Below are positions 23,019 through 29,554 of a stretch of 29,554 bases of DNA, one piece after another (the stretch's first letter is position 1; every line of letters begins with the position of its first letter). A program made the position numbers and the translations under genes. The notes beneath the pieces were generated by a model that did no database searches, was not told the DNA's origin, and was given only the letters and a program-made list of their open reading frames with translations. The stretch is from Bacillota bacterium (GTDB taxonomy: Bacteria; Bacillota; Clostridia; Christensenellales; SZUA-584): the NCBI GenBank assembly GCA_023436525.1, contig JAEZIW010000011.1:1-29554 (forward strand), in the 5' to 3' direction.

Positions 23019-24641
23019 ATGAAAAATAAAGCATTGTCATTTATACTAATCGTCTCACTTGCTCTGATTCTGACACCTCAATCTGCTCTTGCAGCGGATC
23101 ACAGCGTAAGCAGTTCTACAGAACTGGAGGCCGCTCTCGGCAGTGCGATTGACGGAGACACAATCCGGCTGACTGCGGATATCGACTATTATAAAGGTAT
23201 TGCCATATCACGTAAAACCATCACCTTTGATCTAAACGGATATGAGTTAAATGTAACGAACAACGCGGGCGACGGGCTGAATGTGGACGGCGGCGTGGTG
23301 AACCTGATAGGGGCCGGTGCGTTTAATGTCTCAAGCAGCGCGGGCGACGGGCTGAAAGTGGACGACGGCAGCGTGGTGAACCTGATAGGGGCCGGTGCGT
23401 TTAATGTCTCAAGCAGCGCCGATTTTTGTTATGGTGTAAACGCCAATAATGGCAGCAGAGCAACTGTTTCCAATGCGACGGCTACCGGCAATTGCATTGG
23501 CGCACATGCGGCAGGGTCTGGCAGCTTTGTTCGGGTGACCAACAACGTTATATCGGCTCACGGTTCCGGCGCTGTTGCCCGCAACGGGGGCACACTCAGC
23601 ATCGGTGGCAACGTGCAAGGCGTTGTCGGCGCGGATGCAGTCGGCAACAATAGCTTGCTTGAAGTGGGCGGCAATGTCACAGGTCAAAGTGGTGTGGCCT
23701 GTGCAATGGGCGCGAATCTCAGTGTGGCTGGCAATGTGACTGCAACCGGCGGCGGAATAGACCCAAGGGCCATAACCATCACATTTGGCGGTACAATTTC
23801 TGTGGGTGGCAACGTTACGGCAAGCGGAACAGATACTGTTGGTGCGTTTGTATATGATGGCGGCACGATAATAGTTGACGGGTGGATGATCGCTCCAGTG
23901 TTGTATGTTGAGGTTGGAGGGGTTGAAAAGAAGATCGTTATGGGCGAGCCGGGAACGCCGCCGTTTGAGGGTTATCTGGTCTTTACCGAGGGGAGCAACA
24001 TAGTTCGTGTGGGAAAGGTGGCAAGTGCCGTTGTTAATCCGGCTAACCTTTCATTTAACAAAGAAATGTCTTTGCAAGACGACGCGAGTACGCAGATCAC
24101 CTGGAATAATGCGTCATCAGTAACTAATGTCAAAGCAGGCGGCAGTTCCATTGGTTCAGAGAACTACAGCGTAAGCGGAAATACGTTGATGATCAAGAAG
24201 GATTATCTTGCCAGACAAGCTCTGGGATCCTTGGAATTGAGCGTGGAGTATGATATCGGCGCCGCATCGTCATTGGCCATTGATATCAGTGATTCTACCC
24301 CCGCTCTAATCACCGGCCTTCCGGACACCTATTCACTTTTTACAGGCGGACGTGTGACATGGACACCTTCTCCTGAAAACGGCACTTGGAGCTGGGATCA
24401 TTCATATTTCTCGGCAACGGCTCAAAACGTCAAAACCTTCACGGCCCTTAAAGAGGGAGTATCCACGATAACATATTCCGTTGGCGGCACATCGCACAAA
24501 ATAATTGTTACGATATATCCATCGTTAATGCCGTCAACCGGACAGGACGGCTCGATAGTGTGGATACTTTGTCTATTGTCAGTACTGTTTGGATTCTTAG
24601 CACTATTCATGGCGAAAGAACGAAAAAAGGGCGAAGAATAA
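23019..24641 (+). CDS. Cell-wall-anchored beta-helix surface protein
   Basis: The 540-aa secreted protein has a signal peptide (KNKALSFILIVSLALILTP, cleavage near ALA-AD). A pectate-lyase-like region follows, built of short Gly/Asn-rich rungs (VVNLIGAGAFNVSSS, SVGGNVTASG and similar; about residues 60-300). A domain like the X2/CBM_X2 immunoglobulin-like module comes next (NLSFNKEMSLQDDASTQITW, about 345-430), and then a Big-type segment. The C-terminus has MPSTGQDG, a hydrophobic stretch and KERKKGEE, a sortase signal with Met in place of the usual Leu. The start at 23019 follows TTGGAG by 8 nt; the upstream ATG at 22974 lies on the predicted transcription start. It probably binds a polysaccharide or host surface. 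Confidence 0.85.
   Translation: MKNKALSFILIVSLALILTPQSALAADHSVSSSTELEAALGSAIDGDTIRLTADIDYYKGIAISRKTITFDLNGYELNVTNNAGDGLNVDGGVVNLIGAGAFNVSSSAGDGLKVDDGSVVNLIGAGAFNVSSSADFCYGVNANNGSRATVSNATATGNCIGAHAAGSGSFVRVTNNVISAHGSGAVARNGGTLSIGGNVQGVVGADAVGNNSLLEVGGNVTGQSGVACAMGANLSVAGNVTATGGGIDPRAITITFGGTISVGGNVTASGTDTVGAFVYDGGTIIVDGWMIAPVLYVEVGGVEKKIVMGEPGTPPFEGYLVFTEGSNIVRVGKVASAVVNPANLSFNKEMSLQDDASTQITWNNASSVTNVKAGGSSIGSENYSVSGNTLMIKKDYLARQALGSLELSVEYDIGAASSLAIDISDSTPALITGLPDTYSLFTGGRVTWTPSPENGTWSWDHSYFSATAQNVKTFTALKEGVSTITYSVGGTSHKIIVTIYPSLMPSTGQDGSIVWILCLLSVLFGFLALFMAKERKKGEE
23265..23417 (+). repeat. Tandem duplication inside the surface protein gene
   Basis: Two adjacent in-frame units of 75 and 78 bp (23265-23339, 23340-23417) are almost identical. 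Each encodes AGDGL..VD.G.VVNLIGAGAFNVSSS; the second has one extra codon (S). The near identity at synonymous positions indicates a recent duplication of a beta-helix rung pair. Confidence 0.9.
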
Positions 24642-24772
24642 TGGTCGTATAATGACTCATAACAACCATACCATTGGCATGTTGTCGAGTTGTGAGGAAA
24701 ATGACAACTTGCCTTATTTGGGCTATAGTCATTCTCATTTTGTAAAATGTTTGGTTCTATTTCGCTATCTGT

Positions 24773-24975
24773 TACCAATGACATGTGGGATAGCCGATGG
24801 AAAGGAACACGGGCTAATCCACCGTGCATACTTTTTCGAAAGCCTCTTCGCTCTACGGTTACCAGTCAATCGAGATTGTGTTCGTGCTAAAGATTTTAGT
24901 GTGTGCAGGCTAAGAGCGTTTACAGTATCAAGCGACAGAAACAGCGGAAGCAGCAATCGCGCAAGAGCGCACAAC
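24773..24975 (-). pseudogene. yyaL fragment C
   Basis: Read on the minus strand in the yyaL frame it gives DW, stop, P, stop, SEEAFEK, then a stop and PVFLSIGYPTCHW followed by another stop. This matches intact DWYPWGDEAFEK and PVFLSIGYSTCHW. Homology begins near the start codon region and ends at CHW. Its upstream part (24905-24975) is shared with fragment D but is weakly similar to yyaL itself. The remaining bases of 24642-25124 show no other gene. Confidence 0.85.
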
Positions 24976-25001
24976 ATGGACCACCAGGCATTTTTACTAT
25001 C

Positions 25002-25026
25002 AAAAAAGCGCAACGTGTGCGCTTTT
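25002..25026 (-). terminator. Terminator of the subtilase gene
   Basis: AAAAGCGC and GCGCTTTT (25004-25011/25019-25026) form an 8-bp stem with a 7-nt loop. On the minus strand six T residues close it. It lies about 100 nt past the protease stop. Confidence 0.75.
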
Positions 25027-25124
25027 ATACTCGTCCTGGCATGCTTTCTATTCTATCTGCTTGGATATCGTCACCCCAAAAATACTTTATACAACTTTTG
25101 TTACAATCAAAGATAACATAGAGA

Positions 25125-27545
25125 TTATTGCACAGTTATCCCACAAGATGCTGTTAATCCATTGCTTGTCGTCGCTGTGATGATAGCCGTCCCCGGCGCC
25201 ATTCCCCGTACTCGGCCCCTTGCATCCACCGTTGCGACAGCAGGGTTAATGCTTGTCCAGGTTACTGTTTTAAAATCTGTCTTCCTGGGTGCAACGGTTG
25301 CACTTAATGTGGCGGTCTTACCCATCTTAACGCTAAGCGCCGACTTGGATAGTTTCACTCCTGTTGGATAGATGGGTATCACCATCACCGTGCATGTCGA
25401 AACAACACCACTGCTATCCCTGGCTTTGCACGTTATTACAGCAGTACCCGCGCCCTTGCCTGTCACCACGCCCGAGCTTGATACTGTGGCAACCCTTTTA
25501 TTGCTCGATGTCCATGTCACCTTTTTATTACTCGCGGACGCTGGGGCAATCGATGTCGTCAGCTTGAGCTTCTGGGCCTTAGCGATGGTTATATTAGACG
25601 CACTTAGCGATAGAGAATCGACCAACTGTTTAACCGTGATTTTCTTTTTAACCGTCGTCACTTTTGTCACAATGCGGCCGCGTCTGTCGGTTTTTTGTGA
25701 TACAACTTTTATCACAACAATCGCTTTTCCCCCGCCAACTAGCACCATGTTGCCTGCGGCATCAACCACAGCGACAGCCGGGTTGTTCGATGTATAAGAA
25801 ACCGCCTGCATTGTATATCCCTTCGGGGCTGACGGAATGATAGCGTAACCCGTTCCAACGCCGCCGCTCGTTGGAATTTTGTTGACGGTAACCGGAACCA
25901 TAACGGGCACCGGTGTCGTCGGTGCTGGTGTTGGCTGAGGCTCAGGTGCCGGTGCAGGTGTAGGTGCCGGTGCTTCGGGCGCAGTCACTGAGATTGTCTT
26001 CTCGCCATAAACTCCGCTCCCGTCTATTGCCGTTGCTTTCACCGCCACAGTCCCTACGGACATACCCGTTAATAAGCCTGTGGTGCTGTTTATACTCGCA
26101 GAACCGGTTCCGTTTTCAACAGACCACTGAATTTTCGTCGAGTCAGCGTTTAAAGGTAAAACGTACGCACTCATCTGCAGAGTTTGGGTTTTAAAAACCG
26201 TGTCCCCTGGGCTGGAAACCGCAATGCTTGTTATCGGAGGCTTTATAAGGTCAGCTGCTCCGCTTACAGCCGCGGCGGCATTAACGACACCATAGCCTGT
26301 CCACTGGTCCCAACCAACTCCCGTGCTGGTCACGTCAGTTGCCGTTGAATAAAGTATATCTTTTACCTGCGTTGGTGTCAGATCGGGATTTTTCGAAAGC
26401 ATTAAGGCAACCACCCCGGCCACAACAGGAGAGGCCATCGACGTACCGTCTTTGCTTGAATATGTCCAGTCCAAAAACGTACTCCAAATATTAATGCCGG
26501 GTGCCGATATGTCTTTTTCATTTCCATAGTTTGAAAACGAAGTCCTATTGTTGTTTGAATTGGTCGCTATAACAGAAATAGTCCCGCTGTAATCACCGGG
26601 GTACGACGGAGCATCGGTACCTCTATTTCCTGCCGCGGCCACAATGACCACCCCAGCGGCAACCGCGTTGTTTACCGTGGCCTCGTATGTAGCATTGTAG
26701 GCTACACCTCCAATACTAATATTAATAACGTCTGCCCCATTAGCCACCGCATAATTGATACCTTCAATAATATTTGTTGTAGACGCTCCGATAGTTTGTT
26801 CTCCGTCTATCGTCCACCATTTAAAAACATCGGCAATAAGCAGGTTGACTTTCGGTGCAATTCCCGTGCCTCCGGCTCCGTTATCAGAAGTCGCCGCAAT
26901 AATTCCGGCCACGTGTGTTCCATGGCCGTAGTCGTCTGAGGCGATGCTGTCATTATCAGCGAAATCATACTGATATTGAATTCTCCCCGCGAACTCAGGG
27001 TGCGATAAGTCGATGCCTGAATCTATGACCGCCGCTAAAACGTCAGAGGATCCCATGGTATAATCCCATGCATCATAGGCATTGATTTTGCTCAGGTGCC
27101 ACTGTTTAGGGCTCGGCAGCTGCGCATCGGGGTCGTTTACTGTTCTATTCAGCATGTAGATATAATTCGGCTCCGCGTATTCAACATTTGGCTGGGCCTC
27201 CAAAGAACCCACAAACCCTTCAATAGACTCGCCCTCGGGTACTTCGGCCACAACCGTATTATCAAGCGGAAGCGCTTCACCTTCAACACTGTTGAGTGCA
27301 GACAGTGTGCCAGACAATTCAGGGGCATTTGTTTTATCTTTGAATTTAACAATAACCTCGCCTTCAACACATAACTGCCCATCTACAGTGGTGGCAACAG
27401 AATCCCCGCCATCTGCATCCGCCACATTCTGTCCATCTGTCGCCCCTTCCTCTGCCGCAAACGCAATGGGGATGTCTACTATACAAAAAGAGAATAGTAT
27501 CATAAGTGTCATTATCATGCCGATAGCGACTTTCAACCTTTTCAT
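25125..27545 (-). CDS. Secreted subtilisin-family (S8) serine protease with Big2 domains
   Basis: The 806-aa exoprotease has a signal peptide (about 1-31) and an inhibitory propeptide with GEVIVKFKD and NVEYAEPNYIY. The S8 catalytic domain carries Asp175 (AVIDSGIDLSHPEF), His208 (YGHGTHVAG), Asn307 (AAAGN) and Ser369 (DGTSMASPVVAG). After it come a bacterial Ig-like (Big2) domain, a Pro/Ala/Thr-rich linker (APTPAPAPEPQPTPAPTTP) and three more Big2-like repeats with VTWTSSN..VATV patterns. The start is placed at 27545 (ATG); the upstream in-frame TTG has no ribosome site. No sortase signal is seen, so it is probably released or held by the Big domains. A c-di-GMP riboswitch lies in its leader. 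Confidence 0.93.
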   Translation of the reverse strand: MKRLKVAIGMIMTLMILFSFCIVDIPIAFAAEEGATDGQNVADADGGDSVATTVDGQLCVEGEVIVKFKDKTNAPELSGTLSALNSVEGEALPLDNTVVAEVPEGESIEGFVGSLEAQPNVEYAEPNYIYMLNRTVNDPDAQLPSPKQWHLSKINAYDAWDYTMGSSDVLAAVIDSGIDLSHPEFAGRIQYQYDFADNDSIASDDYGHGTHVAGIIAATSDNGAGGTGIAPKVNLLIADVFKWWTIDGEQTIGASTTNIIEGINYAVANGADVINISIGGVAYNATYEATVNNAVAAGVVIVAAAGNRGTDAPSYPGDYSGTISVIATNSNNNRTSFSNYGNEKDISAPGINIWSTFLDWTYSSKDGTSMASPVVAGVVALMLSKNPDLTPTQVKDILYSTATDVTSTGVGWDQWTGYGVVNAAAAVSGAADLIKPPITSIAVSSPGDTVFKTQTLQMSAYVLPLNADSTKIQWSVENGTGSASINSTTGLLTGMSVGTVAVKATAIDGSGVYGEKTISVTAPEAPAPTPAPAPEPQPTPAPTTPVPVMVPVTVNKIPTSGGVGTGYAIIPSAPKGYTMQAVSYTSNNPAVAVVDAAGNMVLVGGGKAIVVIKVVSQKTDRRGRIVTKVTTVKKKITVKQLVDSLSLSASNITIAKAQKLKLTTSIAPASASNKKVTWTSSNKRVATVSSSGVVTGKGAGTAVITCKARDSSGVVSTCTVMVIPIYPTGVKLSKSALSVKMGKTATLSATVAPRKTDFKTVTWTSINPAVATVDARGRVRGMAPGTAIITATTSNGLTASCGITVQ

Positions 27546-27577
27546 CTCTTTCTCGCCTTTCTTTTCAAACGACAAAT

Positions 27578-27600
27578 AAAAAAACCGTTCGGCGGCCCGT
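27578..27600 (-). terminator. Possible riboswitch expression-platform terminator
   Basis: On the minus strand a GC-rich stretch with a short CCG/CGG stem directly after the aptamer runs into seven T (27578-27584), 33 nt before the protease ATG. The stem is short unless aptamer bases join it, which would suit a ligand-controlled terminator. Confidence 0.4.
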
Positions 27601-27680
27601 CTGCCATTGGCTAAAAGTAGCCATTAGGTACGTAGCTTTGCGTCCCACAGTTTCCCATGGTTTGCCGTTTCGTGGTATGT
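27592..27680 (-). promoter_or_regulatory. Cyclic di-GMP-I riboswitch (GEMM-I)
   Basis: On the minus strand the leader contains CGGCAAACCATGGGAAACTG, then TGGGACGCAAAGC and CCTAATGGC, ending in CCAATGGCAGACGG. GGCAAACC, a GAAA-type capped stem, GGGACGCAAAGC and CCTAA are the conserved core of the GEMM-I aptamer, in the right order and spacing. It starts at the predicted transcription start and precedes a T-rich terminator-like element and the subtilase. It therefore most likely couples protease expression to c-di-GMP; whether it is an on- or off-switch is not clear from sequence. Confidence 0.92.
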
Positions 27681-27687
27681 TTAATTT

Positions 27688-27715
27688 ATTATACCACAAT
27701 ACTGTATTTTTGCAA
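27688..27715 (-). promoter_or_regulatory. Promoter of the riboswitch-protease transcript
   Basis: On the minus strand TTGCAA (27710-27715), a 16-nt spacer and a perfect TATAAT (27688-27693). The expected start is at the first bases of the aptamer. Confidence 0.7.
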
Positions 27716-27797
27716 AATCAAAACAAGGCTCGCTATATACGAAAGGGCTCATTTACTAATGGCGCAATTTAAAACAAGTTCCATATCCTGTCCAAGG

Positions 27798-27834
27798 CTT
27801 GCATACTTATATACACGTAAACTTGCATACTTAT
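27798..27834. repeat. 13-bp direct repeat
   Basis: CTTGCATACTTAT occurs at 27798-27810 and 27822-27834, about two helical turns apart. It lies between the end of the DUF3139-like gene and the protease promoter. It could be a paired activator or repressor site. Confidence 0.5.
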
Positions 27835-27845
27835 TTTCCTACATT

Positions 27846-28133
27846 TCATCCTGGAGGATCAAGGGGGTCATAATCCACTCCAAATATTGATGTCATAACA
27901 CCAATGTCCTTTCCTTCATTGTCTTTAAAATGAACAAAATATTTACTATGTGCAGATGAATACTCTATGAAATCATACTGAAAGTTCCTTTCAGAATATT
28001 TCTCATTAACATATCTTGATGCTGTTAAAATACATATCCCTGAAGGAACAACCCCTGTTACCCATAATGTGATAACAGTGATAATAATAACCACCGGTAT
28101 GATAAGCCTCTTCTTTTTAAAAATCCTCAACAT
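27846..28133 (-). CDS. Small membrane-anchored protein, DUF3139/YfjL-like
   Basis: The 95-aa protein has a basic N-terminus (RIFKKKR), one hydrophobic segment (about 10-36) and an outside domain. That domain reads RYVNEKYSERNFQYDF, IEYSSAHSKYFVHFKDNEGK, the pattern of DUF3139- or YfjL-type small exported proteins of Firmicutes. AAGGAG lies 10 nt before the ATG. It is downstream of the TetR-type gene on the same strand. Function unknown. Confidence 0.65.
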   Translation of the reverse strand: MLRIFKKKRLIIPVVIIITVITLWVTGVVPSGICILTASRYVNEKYSERNFQYDFIEYSSAHSKYFVHFKDNEGKDIGVMTSIFGVDYDPLDPPG

Positions 28134-28153
28134 AGATTATTATCTCCTTGATC

Positions 28154-28321
28154 TCACATCTGTTTAAATCGATTTAGACATTCCAAGCCACCCTTTAAAA
28201 CCGCTCCAAGAATGTCAATTCTATTCCTTAACTCCTCGGTTTCATATATAACAACCTTTACTAATACTTCATTAAAATCCCGTCTCTTTACCTCAAACCT
28301 GTAAGCGCCGCATCCATGACA
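28154..28321 (-). other. Open frame without a start codon between tetR and the DUF3139-like gene
   Basis: A 55-codon minus-strand frame, overlapping the last codons of the TetR gene, reads RRDFNEVLVKVVIYETEEL then RNRIDILGAVLKGGL and CLNRFKQM. This is protein-like in composition, with amphipathic helices. There is no ATG, GTG or TTG at its head, though GAGGTAAAG lies just before GATTTTAATGAA. It is either a decayed gene or a small protein with an unusual start. No family recognised. Confidence 0.25.
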
Positions 28322-28830
28322 TTAGTCAATTCTTTAATCGCATTCTCCGGGCTTTTCAGCGCTTTGCTAAGATGTAGCGAACAATAGCCATGCAGTATAC
28401 TCATGACCAAAACCAAACCATTACCGGTATTGTGTTTATTATGCAATGGCCGAATCAGCTTTGTTAACAGTTGTTCATACTGATTAAATATCATTTGCGT
28501 TTCGTCATTACCGTGCCAATTAGCCCATTGTATGGCTTCATAAACGCCGGGATGAGCCATAACATATTGTAAATACGCATTGCTTATGGCCTTTATGGCT
28601 GTATCTCCCGAAAAACCCAGCGCTGCTTGCGTCATCATGTCGTTCATTGCTCTCATCCCGACATGCGCAACCTCTAAGCATAAATCATCTAAACTCTCGA
28701 TGTGGTTATATAAAGACGGCGTGCGGATATTGAGCTTTTCGGCGACGGCCTTTAGAGACACCTTGCCGAAGCCTTCCTTATCGGCTATGTATGCTGCGGC
28801 CTGAATAACGACTTCTCTGCTAACGCGCAT
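28288..28830 (-). CDS. TetR/AcrR-family transcriptional regulator (WHG-type C-terminal domain)
   Basis: The 180-aa repressor has a helix-turn-helix in residues 1-50 (REVVIQAAAYIADKEGFGKV, LKAVAEKLNI, TPSLYNHIESLDDL). The C-terminal domain contains AYLQYVMAHPGVYEAIQWA and MSILHGYCSLHL, like the WHG-type TetR ligand domain. AAAGGGTGG precedes the ATG. It is the first gene of a minus-strand group with the DUF3139-like protein; the ligand is unknown. Confidence 0.9.
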   Translation of the reverse strand: MRVSREVVIQAAAYIADKEGFGKVSLKAVAEKLNIRTPSLYNHIESLDDLCLEVAHVGMRAMNDMMTQAALGFSGDTAIKAISNAYLQYVMAHPGVYEAIQWANWHGNDETQMIFNQYEQLLTKLIRPLHNKHNTGNGLVLVMSILHGYCSLHLSKALKSPENAIKELTNVMDAALTGLR

Positions 28831-28860
28831 TATCCACCCTTTCTAACTGCCTAATGAGTA

Positions 28861-28872
28861 TTGACAAGTCAA
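28861..28872. promoter_or_regulatory. Candidate TetR operator
   Basis: TTGACAAGTCAA is a 12-bp inverted repeat (TTGAC-NN-GTCAA) about 30 bp upstream of the TetR start codon, a usual place for autoregulation. The assignment is by position only. Confidence 0.35.
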
Positions 28873-29007
28873 CCAAACAATTCTAAAACACTAATGCGGG
28901 TTAACCGTTATGAAAAACGGCGAGCATTGGTTTCATACAGCGGCTCAACTGAAATTCCTGAACGAGTGGACAATCAAATCATTCGAGAAAGCCGAATGAT
29001 TCATCAA

Positions 29008-29163
29008 TTCAATGCGTGCTTTTTCAAAGGCTTCCCCGCCCCACGGAGTACCAATCTACCGGATTATTGGATTGCTATAGGTTTTGGCGTATGCTGGCTT
29101 AGAGCGTTTACAGTATCATGCGACAGAAACAGCGCAAACAGCATCCACGTTAGAGCGCACGAC
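29008..29163 (-). pseudogene. yyaL fragment D
   Basis: On the minus strand it encodes NPVDWY, then after a 1-nt insertion PWGGEAFEKAR, matching NPVDWYPWGDEAFEKAR of intact YyaL. The upstream part (29098-29163) is nearly the same as in fragment C, including AGAGCGTTTACAGTATCA on the plus strand. So C and D come from one ancestral copy. The remainder of 28831-29233 has no gene. Confidence 0.8.
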
Positions 29164-29194
29164 ATTAATCGATAAACTGCCTAAGCGACAGACG

Positions 29195-29219
29195 AAAAAA
29201 GCCCGCCGCGCTATGGGTT
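29195..29219 (-). terminator. Weak terminator candidate after the isochorismatase-family gene
   Basis: On the minus strand a GC-rich hairpin (AACCC ... GGGCT with imperfect pairs) is followed by six T (29195-29200). It starts 15 nt past the stop codon. Confidence 0.4.
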
Positions 29220-29233
29220 CATATTGAAAGAGC

Positions 29234-29554
29234 TTAAATAAGGTCATTCAAACAAATAATTTGACTGCCTTTACTTTCATAGTAACGCAGCATTTCGTCA
29301 ATTTTCTTTTTATCATAACTGGTCACGCAATCTGACAATACGTTAACGGCATAATTTGCTTTGCATAAGTTGTAACAGGTTGATTTAACGCAAGCAACTG
29401 CATCTGCTCCCGCTATGTAGAAATCACATATTTCATTTTGACGAATAAAATCTGCAAATTCTTCACAGCTTAATGCGTTTCCTTTGTATTCTGTAAATAC
29501 ATTTTCTGATACTATTTTCAAGTCTGACGCCAATTCTGCCCCATATGTATTGGG
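29234..29554 (-). CDS. Isochorismatase/cysteine-hydrolase family protein, C-terminal part (cut by window edge)
   Basis: The frame is open to the window end, so the N-terminal half is missing. Visible blocks are NTYGAELASDL, corresponding to the family's GTxGAEL element, and FYIAGADAVACVKSTCYNL with the nucleophile Cys expected in the ACV segment. NVLSDCVTSYDKKK, the usual C-terminal strand-helix, follows. The family hydrolyses amides or vinyl ethers such as nicotinamide or isochorismate; substrate cannot be assigned. It follows yyaL fragment D. Confidence 0.85.
   Translation of the reverse strand, partial: PNTYGAELASDLKIVSENVFTEYKGNALSCEEFADFIRQNEICDFYIAGADAVACVKSTCYNLCKANYAVNVLSDCVTSYDKKKIDEMLRYYESKGSQIICLNDLI

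Noticed and set aside
24652..25121. Three overlapping frames of 72-154 codons on both strands
   Set aside because: They run across yyaL fragment C in non-native frames; resemblance to the yyaL antisense frame is a by-product of the DNA homology.
28861..29175. 104-codon plus-strand frame
   Set aside because: Covers yyaL fragment D on the antisense strand and starts on the candidate TetR operator.
1..29554. CRISPR array, rRNA genes, complete tRNA genes, transposase genes
   Set aside because: Looked for on both strands; no regularly spaced repeats, no rRNA sequence, only a tRNA fragment, and no transposase-like protein.

Overview
The window looks like chromosomal DNA of a spore-forming Firmicute, most likely class Clostridia. 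It carries a GerA-type germinant receptor operon, a Gly/Cys-rich small protein of the clostridial HCB type, purine-rich Shine-Dalgarno sites, a cyclic-di-GMP-I riboswitch and a cell-wall-anchored surface protein. No taxonomic marker such as rRNA is present, so the genus is open.

Layout. (1) 1-2.7 kb, AT-rich and accessory: the tail of a TetR-like regulator, a long palindrome, and the 3' end of a tRNA-Leu followed by its terminator. This arrangement is typical of the distal end of an element integrated in a tRNA gene. Then come a SUFU-domain protein, an ArsR-type repressor divergent from the HCB-like protein, and a decayed coding remnant. (2) 2.7-9.5 kb, minus strand: a polyamine cluster, speD - arginine-type decarboxylase - speE - speB, then after a 536-bp repeat-filled gap carboxy(nor)spermidine dehydrogenase and decarboxylase. 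Together these encode arginine to agmatine to putrescine, and then two separate routes from putrescine to spermidine. (3) 10-11.6 kb: an APC-type amino acid permease. (4) 11.8-15.8 kb: a gerA-gerC-gerB germination operon. (5) 16.1-20.5 kb: a ferritin, then mrp - nifX-like genes divergent from a DUF134 regulator with a shared palindromic operator candidate, and the YyaL/DUF255 thioredoxin-fold protein.

(6) 20.5-29.5 kb, AT-rich and mosaic: an MFS transporter with two small membrane proteins, a 96-aa membrane protein, a beta-helix surface protein with an MPSTG sorting signal, a c-di-GMP-riboswitch-controlled subtilase with a DUF3139-like protein and a TetR regulator upstream, and a partial isochorismatase-family hydrolase. 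The gene blocks in this part are separated by four decayed copies of the 5' end of yyaL (A-D), all in the same orientation as the intact gene. Copy A also duplicates the promoter that drives the MFS operon and places it before the next gene. This serial accretion beside yyaL is the most unusual structure in the window. Other points of interest are the dual spermidine pathway, the riboswitch-protease pair, the tRNA-Leu attachment-site fragment, and two genes whose Shine-Dalgarno sites point at ATT or ACG codons.
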